Part shown: positions 57,419 through 64,000 of the stretch, one piece after another | Layout of the letters: each line of letters begins with the position of its first letter | Numbering within the stretch: position 1 is the first letter of the stretch | Assembly (NCBI RefSeq): GCF_041262565.1 | Contig: NZ_JBGCCJ010000001.1 | Location: 1,860,001 to 1,924,000 of the forward strand | Reading direction: 5' to 3' | From: Leifsonia sp. EB41 | Lineage (GTDB): Bacteria; Actinomycetota; Actinomycetes; Actinomycetales; Microbacteriaceae | Length of the DNA stretch: 64,000 bases | The notes under the pieces: model-generated | Databases searched by the model: none | Seen by the model: the letters and a program-made list of their open reading frames with translations, nothing else | Told to the model about the DNA's origin: nothing | Program-made: the position numbers and the translations under genes

Positions 57419-58207
57419 TCACTGCTCCTTCTGGGCCGCTCGCGGCCGTCGGGTCGCCGCGAACACCGCGACGACGAGTGCGATGGCGCCCAGCGCGAGG
57501 CCGCCGATGCCGAGGCCGATCGCGACCGCCGCGGCGCCGGGGGAGGCGGCGGCGCTGGAGGGCGACGTCGCGCCCGAGGTGGCGAGCACGCTCGACGCGC
57601 CGTCGGCGGCCGGGGGCGCGTCGTTGATGTAGACCGTCGGCGCGGGGTGCTCCGGCTCGGCGCCGGAGGCCGGCGTCTTCTGGTCCCAGTTCACGACCGT
57701 GCCGTCCGAGTAGTACTGGTGGACCGGGAGGACGATGCTGCCGGTGTCGGGAATCGCGCCCGCCGAGATCACGAACTGCTGGAACTGGCCCGGCGCGACC
57801 TGGACACCGGACGCCGCCGTCCAGATGACCTTGACCGGAGCCTCCGTCACCGTGCCGTCGTCGGTCTTGATGGGCGTGGCCAGCTTCTCGGTGACCACCT
57901 GCGTGCTCCAGCCGGCGATGGGCTGGTACGCGACGGAGCCGAGCGGGGTGCCGGTCGGGAGGTCGACCTCCAGCTTGACGGTGCCCGCGGACGCGGACTC
58001 CGTGGGGACCTTGAAGGTGAGCGTCGGGTAGCTGCCCGGCGCGGCCTGGTTCGGTCCGACGGTGACGTGCGCGCTGGCGGCCAGGGGCGACGCCAGGGCG
58101 AGGGCGAGGGCGGCGATCGAGGCGGCGCCGGCGATGCCCCAGGTGCGGGTGCGAGAGGTGCGGGTGGTGCGGAGGCGCGCGTGCGTGCGCGCGGGAGTGC
58201 TGTTCAT
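57419..58207 (-). CDS. YcnI-family copper-binding protein (DUF1775)
   Basis: A 262-residue exported protein with signal peptide (about residues 23-46, ending SPLAASA) and mature start HVTVGPNQAAPGSYPTLTFKVPTESAS. The N-terminal His and the later conserved Trp (IAGWSTQVV) form the Cu(II) site described for YcnI. A Pro/Ala linker, membrane helix and RRP tail follow. It works with CopC in copper handling outside the membrane. It is the middle gene of a three-gene minus-strand operon; the start ATG 58207 is chosen before the signal peptide. Confidence 0.9.
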   Translation of the reverse strand: MNSTPARTHARLRTTRTSRTRTWGIAGAASIAALALALASPLAASAHVTVGPNQAAPGSYPTLTFKVPTESASAGTVKLEVDLPTGTPLGSVAYQPIAGWSTQVVTEKLATPIKTDDGTVTEAPVKVIWTAASGVQVAPGQFQQFVISAGAIPDTGSIVLPVHQYYSDGTVVNWDQKTPASGAEPEHPAPTVYINDAPPAADGASSVLATSGATSPSSAAASPGAAAVAIGLGIGGLALGAIALVVAVFAATRRPRAAQKEQ

Positions 58208-58291
58208 GGGTTCGTCCGGTTTCTCGGCCGCGCGGAGGCGGCCGGGTGAGGAGAGGGTGAGCTGCCTTCCCCGGCGGGCGAGCGCGTGCAC

Positions 58292-58927
58292 TCAGCCGGC
58301 CGGGACGACGGCCCGCGGCGGACCCCGGTGCCGCAGTGCGCCGATCAGCGCCTCCACCCCGTGCAGGGTCGCGGGAACGGTGTCGATCGGCGTGGAGACC
58401 GTGCCCAGCGTCGGCGTCACCGCGGCGACGCGGTCGACGAACCGGCGCAGCCGGAAGAAGGTGAACCGCGCGACGGCGAGCAGCGCCCGCTCGCCGCGCA
58501 GCAGCACGGCGATGGTCAGCGCGGCGGCCGCGGCGTGGGCCAGCCACATCCAGACGTCCTCGCCGAGGAAGGTCGGGCCGGCCGTCACCGCGGCGGGCGC
58601 CACGCCCGCCCCCGACACCAGCGTCAGGTGCATGCCCGCGTGCAGGTGGCCGCCCATCGGCATCCCGCTGAAGCTCGCCGACGGGCTCAGGGTGAACAGG
58701 GCGTGGAAGAGGAACTGGCTGACCGCCACCGACAGCGTCACGCGCCAGAGCGCGACCCGGCGGCCGACGAGGACGATGCTCGCGAGCGACGAGAAGACCA
58801 GGCTGAGCGTGAGGGCGACGGCGCTGGGCGCCTGGCCGCCTCCCGCCATGTGGAACAGCGCGGCGACGAGCGTCGCGACGCCGGCGGCCGCGAAGCCGCG
58901 GACGACCCGGGTTCCGCGCGAACTCAT
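58292..58927 (-). CDS. Hypothetical membrane protein with Met/His-rich loop, copper operon
   Basis: A 211-residue protein with about five membrane helices (about residues 10-30, 34-54, 60-80, 100-145 and a weaker one). The loop between helices 3 and 4 reads FSGMPMGGHLHAGMHL, rich in Met and His, a pattern of copper-binding or copper-passing proteins. The C-terminal 60 residues are cytosolic and basic. It is first in the operon with YcnI and CopC (84 bp and 1 bp gaps) and may replace the CopD/YcnJ membrane partner. ATG 58927 lies 6 nt after TAGAGT on the minus strand. No family name is claimed. Confidence 0.7.
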   Translation of the reverse strand: MSSRGTRVVRGFAAAGVATLVAALFHMAGGGQAPSAVALTLSLVFSSLASIVLVGRRVALWRVTLSVAVSQFLFHALFTLSPSASFSGMPMGGHLHAGMHLTLVSGAGVAPAAVTAGPTFLGEDVWMWLAHAAAAALTIAVLLRGERALLAVARFTFFRLRRFVDRVAAVTPTLGTVSTPIDTVPATLHGVEALIGALRHRGPPRAVVPAG

Positions 58928-58933
58928 GCCCCC

Positions 58934-58939
58934 ACTCTA
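58934..58939 (-). promoter_or_regulatory. -10 element for the copper operon (leaderless)
   Basis: TAGAGT on the minus strand ends 6 nt before the ATG at 58927. Confidence 0.5.
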
Positions 58940-58977
58940 CGCGGCGTCGAAGAACCGGCTACGCCCACGAACGCGGG

Positions 58978-59013
58978 CCGCCGAGCACCTCGGGGTCAGA
59001 GGGTGCTCGGCGG
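58978..59013 (-). terminator. Terminator after the permease gene
   Basis: CCGCCGAGCACC (58978-58989) pairs perfectly with GGTGCTCGGCGG (59002-59013); the loop is 12 nt. It starts 37 bp after the permease stop and ends its transcript before the copper operon promoter. Confidence 0.75.
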
Positions 59014-59050
59014 TCGCGTCGGGTCCGGCGCCGGTCGCGTTCTGCTCGGG

Positions 59051-60568
59051 TCAGAGCGCGGCCGGGTCCCTGTCGTCGATGTTGGCCGGGGCCTTCGCGT
59101 CGAGCTCCGCGGGGAGCTCGAGCGGTCGACGCGTGTAGTAGTCCTTGCCCTTGCGGTAGAAGAGCACCAGCGGCACGATGCCGACGGCGATCAAGCCGAC
59201 ACCGAGGTAGTTCACGATCGGGGTGTTCTGCGTGATGCCCATCACGAAGATCACGCCCATGAAGATCGCTCCCGCCAACGGCCAGAGGAAGATCAGGATG
59301 GCGTTCTTCACCGACTTGAACAGCACCCGGCGGTAGGCCACGACCACGGCGAGGCCTGCGAGCGTGTAGTAGAAGGCGATCTGCATACCGATCGAGGCGA
59401 TCGCGTTCGTCATGATCTCGCCGACCGAGCCGAGCAGGTTGGAGCCGACGAACAGGATGATCGAGACGCCGACGACGATGAGGGTTGCGAACGCCGGGGT
59501 CTTCCAGCGCGGGTGGATGCGGCCGAACGCCTTCGGGATGGTGTGGTCGCGGCCCATCGCGAACAGCGTGCGGGTCACCTGGATGAGCGTGGTCTCCAGC
59601 GTCGCGATGGTGGACAGCGCGACGGCGACCACGAGGATCTTGCCGCCGATGCCCGGCCAGACGGCGTCGCCGAGGACCGAGAGGATGTTGGCGCTGTTGT
59701 TCTCGATGGTCTTCGAGGGCAGCATGACCAGCGTCGCGATCGTGAAGATCTCGAACAGCAGGAACACGATGACGATGCCGATGATGCCGGCCGATCCCGC
59801 GTTCTTGTGGCCGTCCTTGGTCTCCTCGTTGAGGTTCGAGGAGACGTCCCAGCCCCAGTAGTAGAAGGCCGCGATGAGGGCCGCCGAGACGAACACGCCC
59901 TGGCCGGTCAGGTGGCTGAAGCCCAGCCAGTCCCACGAGAAGTTCGGTCCGGCGTGGCTGCTGGTCGCGGCCCGCACGATCATCAGCACGGCGAAGAGGA
60001 CGAGGATGCCCACTTCGATGAGCGACATGATCCACTGCGCACGCGCTGTCACGTGCACGCCGAACAGCACGCACGCCGCCATCACGAGGAACCAGATGGC
60101 GCCGACGCCGGTGATGAGCCAGGCGTTGTTGGCCTGGTCGGGCGCGAACAGCGTCACGGTCATCGCGCCGGCCGGGAGGGCTCCCGCGACCATGAAGATC
60201 GTCGCCGAGATGACCAGCGCCCAGCCGGACAGGAAGCCGAGGATGGGGTGGAGGGCCCGCGCGACCCACGAGTAGGTGGCTCCGGCGTTCACGTCGGCGC
60301 GACCGAGATAGAGGAACGCCCACGCGATGCCGAGCATCGGGATGCCGCACCAGAGGAGGGCGGCGGGCGCGCCGAGTGCTGCGGCGCCCACGAGGGTCGC
60401 TGTGGTGGCTGCGATCGAGTACGCGGGCGCACTGCCCGCGACAGCCATCACGATGGAGCCGGCGGCGCTCACCCCGTCCGCCTGCAGTGCGTGCTTTTCT
60501 TCGCCCCCGCGAGGGTCGGCTCCGTTGCCGAGTGCTACGGAGTCCGGCCGGGAATATTCCTGCGTCAT
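59051..60568 (-). CDS. APC-family amino-acid permease
   Basis: A 505-residue polytopic protein with about twelve membrane helices. The first helix is the unwound type typical of APC transporters (SIVMAVAGSAPAYSIAATTATLVG), followed by AWAFLYLGRADVNAGATYSWVARALHP. It is driven by ion gradients to take up amino acids or polyamines; specificity is not readable. The soluble tail is acidic (RPLELPAELDAKAPANIDDRDPAAL). The ATG at 60568 has GGGAGAG. The promoter overlaps a 29-bp dyad operator, so expression is probably ligand-controlled. Confidence 0.9.
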   Translation of the reverse strand: MTQEYSRPDSVALGNGADPRGGEEKHALQADGVSAAGSIVMAVAGSAPAYSIAATTATLVGAAALGAPAALLWCGIPMLGIAWAFLYLGRADVNAGATYSWVARALHPILGFLSGWALVISATIFMVAGALPAGAMTVTLFAPDQANNAWLITGVGAIWFLVMAACVLFGVHVTARAQWIMSLIEVGILVLFAVLMIVRAATSSHAGPNFSWDWLGFSHLTGQGVFVSAALIAAFYYWGWDVSSNLNEETKDGHKNAGSAGIIGIVIVFLLFEIFTIATLVMLPSKTIENNSANILSVLGDAVWPGIGGKILVVAVALSTIATLETTLIQVTRTLFAMGRDHTIPKAFGRIHPRWKTPAFATLIVVGVSIILFVGSNLLGSVGEIMTNAIASIGMQIAFYYTLAGLAVVVAYRRVLFKSVKNAILIFLWPLAGAIFMGVIFVMGITQNTPIVNYLGVGLIAVGIVPLVLFYRKGKDYYTRRPLELPAELDAKAPANIDDRDPAAL

Positions 60569-60605
60569 TGCTCTCCCTGGCTAGGGTCGCGTATGCGACA
60601 GGGGG

Positions 60606-60659
60606 ACGTTAGCAATTCCCGGACCCGAGGACAACCCTTTTCGCCACGAAATCGGTTGT
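60606..60659 (-). promoter_or_regulatory. Permease promoter with 29-bp dyad operator
   Basis: On the minus strand the -35 TTGTCC (60629-60634), 17-bp spacer and -10 TAACGT (60606-60611) form a good promoter. Upstream and overlapping the -35 is ACAACC-N2-TTTCG-N3-CGAAA-N2-GGTTGT (60631-60659), with 11 matched pairs per half. It is the most AT-rich stretch of the area and a likely operator. Confidence 0.65.
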
Positions 60660-60704
60660 GAATGTGATTGAAACAGACGAAAACCGAGGCGGATGTGGGC
60701 CAAC

Positions 60705-61373
60705 TCAGAGATTATCGACACTTTCTGTTCCGAACGGTGGGGTCTCGACGACCCCGCAGGACGGCTGGGCCGCGCGTTCGGTGGCGTGATCGGCCTCCGA
60801 CAGGACGAACGTGGCCCGCCCGGGCGTCCCTCCGGCCAAGCGGAAGCCCAGCCGGAGCGCCAATCGCGCCGACGACGTGTTGGACCGCTCGATGACCGCG
60901 GTCACCAGGCATGCTCCCAGCTCGTCGAACGCGAGGTCGAGCATCGCCCGGGCGGCCTCTGTGGCGTAGCCGTGGCCGCCCTCCGCCGTGAGCTGCAGCC
61001 AGCCGACCTCCGCGACCCGGGTCTCCGGTGCGACCGTGCGCAGGTGCAGGGAGACGTCGCCGATGACGCGGCCGTCGTGCTCCACCGCGAGCACCAGGAG
61101 GTCGCCGGGGGCGGAGAGCGTGCGGTGCGCCGTGCGGGCGAGGAGGTGCGCGTCCACCTGACGCGCGGTCCGCAGCGGCCAGTCGAGGCCGCGGCGCACC
61201 TCCTCGTCATCCTCGATCCGACGCCAATCCGCGGCGTCCGCCGCGCGGTAGGGGCGCAGCAGCAGGCGCGCCGTCCTCACCTCGTGCGCCTCGACCGGCA
61301 GTGCGAGCACGGGCGCACCCCACAGGGAGCGCAGCGATCGCAGCGGGCGCGGGCGGCGCGGGAGAGAGGTCAC
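60705..61373 (-). CDS. RimJ/RimL-type GNAT acetyltransferase
   Basis: A 222-residue GNAT protein. The start VRTARLLLRPYRAADAADWRRIEDDEE, acetyl-CoA loop LQLTAEGGHGYATEAARAMLDLAF and NTSSARLALRLGFRLAG match the RimJ/RimL-like branch (ribosomal or other protein N-terminal acetylation). GTG 61373 has GGAGGA. TACCGT lies further upstream in the leader on the minus strand. The 136-bp gap towards the permease holds only that gene's promoter. The substrate is unknown. Confidence 0.87.
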   Translation of the reverse strand: MTSLPRRPRPLRSLRSLWGAPVLALPVEAHEVRTARLLLRPYRAADAADWRRIEDDEEVRRGLDWPLRTARQVDAHLLARTAHRTLSAPGDLLVLAVEHDGRVIGDVSLHLRTVAPETRVAEVGWLQLTAEGGHGYATEAARAMLDLAFDELGACLVTAVIERSNTSSARLALRLGFRLAGGTPGRATFVLSEADHATERAAQPSCGVVETPPFGTESVDNL

Positions 61374-61534
61374 AGCGTCCTCCTCTCCTGCTTCGACGGT
61401 AGAACGGGCGTGCTATGGCTGCGCTGCGACCTCCGCGGTCAGCGTGAGAAGCCCGGAAGCGTCCCATAGCCCACGCACAGGGCGTTGCGGTCGACCCCCG
61501 ACGGGGTGTCTTCAAATCCGGGGCCGAGTGTGCC

Positions 61535-61540
61535 TAGGGT
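61535..61540 (+). promoter_or_regulatory. -10 element for the phosphodiesterase-like gene (leaderless)
   Basis: TAGGGT ends 5 nt before the ATG at 61546, which decides the start against the longer open frame upstream. Confidence 0.5.
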
Positions 61541-61545
61541 TGCCC

Positions 61546-62439
61546 ATGAGCGGCGACGAGGAGCAGCAGCCCGGGAAGGTCTCCCGGCGCACGGTGATCG
61601 GTGTGTCGGTCGGCGCCGTCGCGGTGGTGGCCGCCGGTGCGGTCGGCGTCGGCTCGCTGCTCTCCGCGTCGAACCGGTCGGCGCCGGGCGGGACGCAGCC
61701 CACCGGCTCCGCGATGCTGACGGTCGCGCACCACGGCGGCTCCCGGGACTGGCCGGAGATGTCGATGCTCGGCTACCGCAACTCGGTCCTGCTCGGGGCC
61801 AGGGCCCTGGAGGTCTCGCTCGCGCGCACGAGGGACGGGGTCTGGTTCGGGCTGCACGACGCCACGCTCGACCGCACGTCGGGGACCACGGACTTCGTGG
61901 CCGCCGAGCACACCTGGGCGGAGGTCTCCCAGCACCGGATCTCGGCCGCGGGGACCACCGACCCGTCGCAACCGGCGCAGCCGTACGCCCGCTTCGAGGA
62001 CATCGTCGCCGCCTACGCCGCGACCCACGTGCTCTACGTCGACCCGAAGGTCGTGCCGGCCACGCACTTCCCCGAGCTGTTCGCGATCATGTCCCGCGCG
62101 CCGTCGCCGACGCGGGCCTTCGTGGCCAAGGGCTACTGCACGGCGACCGACTGGCCGGCCCAGGCCGCTGCGCACGGCTACCGCGGCTGGGGCTACTACT
62201 ACGCGTCGGAGGTGGAGGCCGACGCGAAGCTGCTGCCGTCGACGCAGGCGCGCTGGACGACTCTGGGCCTCGACTACAACGGCTCCCCCGCGGTGTGGGA
62301 GCGGATGCGGAAGCTCGGCAGGCCGGTGCTGGCGCACGTCGTCCCGGACGCCACCGCCGCCGAGACCGCGCGGAAGCGCGGCGCGTCCGGCATGGTCGTC
62401 TCCGGCATCCGCGAAGTCCTCGCGCCGAAGGGCACGTAA
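61546..62439 (+). CDS. Tat-exported glycerophosphodiester phosphodiesterase-like protein
   Basis: A 297-residue protein. The N-terminus KVSRRTVIGVSVGAVAVVAAG is a twin-arginine-type signal or anchor. The rest matches the GDPD TIM-barrel order: LTVAHHGGSRDWPEMS (first His and Glu), LEVSLARTRDGVW (the E-x-D position, here E-x-S), GLHDATLDRTS (second His and Asp) and VLYVDPKV. The missing Asp of E-x-D would weaken a metal site, so activity may be changed. It is probably outside the membrane. A 23-bp hairpin ends the gene. Confidence 0.75.
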   Translation: MSGDEEQQPGKVSRRTVIGVSVGAVAVVAAGAVGVGSLLSASNRSAPGGTQPTGSAMLTVAHHGGSRDWPEMSMLGYRNSVLLGARALEVSLARTRDGVWFGLHDATLDRTSGTTDFVAAEHTWAEVSQHRISAAGTTDPSQPAQPYARFEDIVAAYAATHVLYVDPKVVPATHFPELFAIMSRAPSPTRAFVAKGYCTATDWPAQAAAHGYRGWGYYYASEVEADAKLLPSTQARWTTLGLDYNGSPAVWERMRKLGRPVLAHVVPDATAAETARKRGASGMVVSGIREVLAPKGT

Positions 62440-62478
62440 GCGCCCTTAAGACGCGGTCTTAGGGGCGTTTACGTGCCC
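62430..62478. terminator. Bidirectional terminator hairpin, 23-bp stem with triloop
   Basis: Bases 62430-62452 pair with 62456-62478 (two G-U pairs); the loop is GCG. The stem includes the last codons and the TAA of the phosphodiesterase-like gene and ends 16 bp before the stop of the convergent methyltransferase gene. Confidence 0.85.
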
Positions 62479-62493
62479 CTCGGCGGTCGCGGG

Positions 62494-63621
62494 TTACGGG
62501 CGGCGGGAGGCGGTGACGGTGAATTTGGGGTTGCGGGCGATCTGACGGGTCGGACCGACCGCGCGCTCCAGGGCGGCGCGGTAGCCGAGGTGCGAGTTCC
62601 ACACCGTCCACAGCTCGCCTCCCGGCGTCAGCACCCGGCCGGCTTCGGTGAACATCCGGTGCGCGATCCCGGTGTGCACGGCGCCGCCGATGTGGAACGG
62701 GGGGTTGAGCACGATCAGGTCGGCCGACGCGTCCGGCTGCGAGGCCAGGCCGTCGTCGCGCACGACCTCCACCCGGTCGGCGACGCCGTTCGCCACGGCC
62801 GTCGCCTGCGCCGACGCGACCGCCGCCGCGGACTGGTCGGTCGCGATCACGCGCAGGCCCGGCCGGGAGGCGGCGAGCGCGGAGGCCAGCAGCCCCGTTC
62901 CGCAGCCGAGGTCGATCGCCGTCCGCGCCTCCGGCGCCGCGTCGCCGAGCACCGTCAGCAGGAACCGCGTCCCGATGTCCACCGTCGCGCCCGCGAACGC
63001 CGCGCCGAACGCGCAGACGTGGAGGCCGGTCGCCTCGTCGAACGCCCGGTCGGGCCAGCGGTCGAGCGCGATCGCGGCGGCCGGCTCGGGCGTACGCGCC
63101 GTGAGGACGCGGGCCTTCTGCCGGGCGAGCGAGGCCTGCACGTCGCCGAAGACCTCCCCCAGCACGCCGTTCATCGCGGTGGTCATGTGCTTGAGCATCC
63201 CGCCTGCGAAGACCACGACCTCCGGATGCGCGTGCTCGGCGGTCAGCGCGGCGAGCTCGGCGAGCGCCTCCAGGCTCCGCGGCAGGCGCAGCAGCACGGT
63301 TCGGGCGCCGGCGACGAGGGCGGCGTCGAGCGACCGGTGCTCGTACGTGCCGCCGAGCCCGAGGTCGGCGGCGTTGGCGTCGAGCGCCCGCTCGGCGGTG
63401 AGCGGGTCCTGGTGCACGCGGATGCCGCGGGCGCCGCGCGCCGCCGCGGCGAGGGTGAGAGCCCCGTACGCGTCGCCGATGACGACCAGCCCGTCGCGGA
63501 GGATGTCGTCGCCGGCGACGTCGGCGATCAGCCGGTCGGCGGCGTCCGACGCGAAGAGGTTCGGCGCTTCGACGTCGGGGCGGCGGCGGAGGCGCTCGTA
63601 GGGGAACACCGGTTCAGTCAA
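62494..63621 (-). CDS. RlmG/RsmC-type rRNA guanine-N2 methyltransferase
   Basis: A 375-residue class I SAM methyltransferase with two tandem domains. The N-terminal one is degenerate (about residues 1-190). The C-terminal one carries the SAM loop AIDLGCGTGLLASALA, acidic VIATDQSAAAV and the N2-guanine catalytic motif LNPPFHIGGA. This is the RsmC/RlmG layout, methylating guanine N2 in 16S or 23S rRNA. The frame opens with TTG 63621; the GTG four codons later (63609) is also possible. It is convergent with the phosphodiesterase gene and divergent from the last gene. Confidence 0.87.
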   Translation of the reverse strand: MTEPVFPYERLRRRPDVEAPNLFASDAADRLIADVAGDDILRDGLVVIGDAYGALTLAAAARGARGIRVHQDPLTAERALDANAADLGLGGTYEHRSLDAALVAGARTVLLRLPRSLEALAELAALTAEHAHPEVVVFAGGMLKHMTTAMNGVLGEVFGDVQASLARQKARVLTARTPEPAAAIALDRWPDRAFDEATGLHVCAFGAAFAGATVDIGTRFLLTVLGDAAPEARTAIDLGCGTGLLASALAASRPGLRVIATDQSAAAVASAQATAVANGVADRVEVVRDDGLASQPDASADLIVLNPPFHIGGAVHTGIAHRMFTEAGRVLTPGGELWTVWNSHLGYRAALERAVGPTRQIARNPKFTVTASRRP

Positions 63622-63644
63622 TCAGACGGGGCCGCGCCGTGTGG

Positions 63645-63650
63645 TACTCC
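63645..63650 (+). promoter_or_regulatory. -10-like hexamer for the last gene
   Basis: TACTCC ends 6 nt before the ATG at 63657. The last base differs from the TANNNT pattern. Confidence 0.3.
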
Positions 63651-63656
63651 TGAGCC

Positions 63657-64000
63657 ATGACCGACCCCGACCCGCACGTCCTCGCGCCCGGACTCGCGCC
63701 GACGCCCTTCACCGCCGCGGAGATCCGTGCCGGCTGCCCCGAAGGGCGGGTGTCGGTGGTCCGCCACCCCGACGGGCTGACCGCGATCCGGTTCGCGGAG
63801 GGCGACGAGGAGGGCGCCTGGATCGAGGACACGCCCATCGACGGGGACGGGCGTCCCACCGGAGCGGTCGAGCGTGAGCGGTCGACGTGGCTGGAGCTCC
63901 AGGAGCACGCTGCGTTCCCGGCCGAGCACACGACGATCGATCGCGTCGAGCTCCTCGGCCCGCTGGACCAGCGCCGGTGCCTGCGCTACCGGGTGCGGCG
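63657..64000 (+). CDS. Hypothetical protein, 5' part (runs off the window)
   Basis: About 114 residues are visible from the ATG at 63657 to the window edge, without a stop. The start MTDPDPHVLAPGLAPTPFTAAEIRAGCPEGR is followed by alternating acidic and Arg-rich segments (RFAEGDEEGAWIEDTPIDGDGRP, then ERSTWLELQEHAAFPAEHT). Typical GC3 codon use supports coding. No family is recognised, and membrane segments are absent so far. Confidence 0.65.
   Translation, partial: MTDPDPHVLAPGLAPTPFTAAEIRAGCPEGRVSVVRHPDGLTAIRFAEGDEEGAWIEDTPIDGDGRPTGAVERERSTWLELQEHAAFPAEHTTIDRVELLGPLDQRRCLRYRVR

Overview
The window is about 70% G+C. It uses many GTG starts, has almost no non-coding space, and carries a gene set typical of high-GC Gram-positive Actinobacteria. 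Examples are DUF3052, a Septum_form protein, the DUF6421-SDR-threonine aldolase trio, YcnI/CopC, the CE1758/CE1759 flavin pair and a sortase-assembled pilus. My best guess is a Microbacteriaceae member close to Leifsonia. This rests on gene content and protein style, not on a database match. No rRNA, tRNA, CRISPR array, insertion sequence or prophage was seen.

Layout. 1-15 kb is mostly housekeeping and detoxification. It holds the purL 3' end, an EamA transporter, a class A penicillin-binding protein, a luciferase-like monooxygenase with its FMN reductase, a processive glycosyltransferase, Ohr, a chorismate mutase-SDR pair, SRPBCC-MarR, an Eis-like acetyltransferase, a Fic protein behind a phased operator array, and purA. 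15-23.4 kb is an export island. It has an MMPL transporter, two YhgE/Pip membrane proteins, a TetR regulator and an ABC-ATPase-like protein that has lost its Walker motifs; the MMPL carries a second such relic at its C-terminus. 23.4-36.6 kb holds a phosphodiesterase-DUF3052 pair, a SpoU methyltransferase, a HAD phosphatase, a 1175-residue Septum_form protein, pyrE, exonuclease III, an AraC regulator, a LATTG-ended surface protein, an SDR and an AlkD-like repair protein.

36.9-44.6 kb is a pilus/surface island. An ECF sigma factor fused to a zinc-binding anti-sigma-like segment, a membrane helix and a Pro/Thr stalk precedes a large LPLTG adhesin, a SpaH-type pilin, a class C sortase and a sortase-like protein lacking the catalytic Arg. 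45-48.3 kb is the DUF6421-SDR-threonine aldolase run, followed by a structured element that may be a small RNA. 48.5-64 kb holds GNATs, a CorA-type transporter, nitroreductase, alcohol dehydrogenase, ClpB without an N-domain, a copper operon (membrane protein-YcnI-CopC), an amino-acid permease with a dyad operator, a phosphodiesterase-like Tat protein and an rRNA methyltransferase.

Two regulatory habits run through the window. At least 18 genes have a TANNNT-like -10 hexamer ending 5-7 nt before the start codon, which predicts leaderless mRNAs. Several convergent junctions carry long, nearly perfect hairpins (18-23 bp) without U-tracts, which look like bidirectional terminators.
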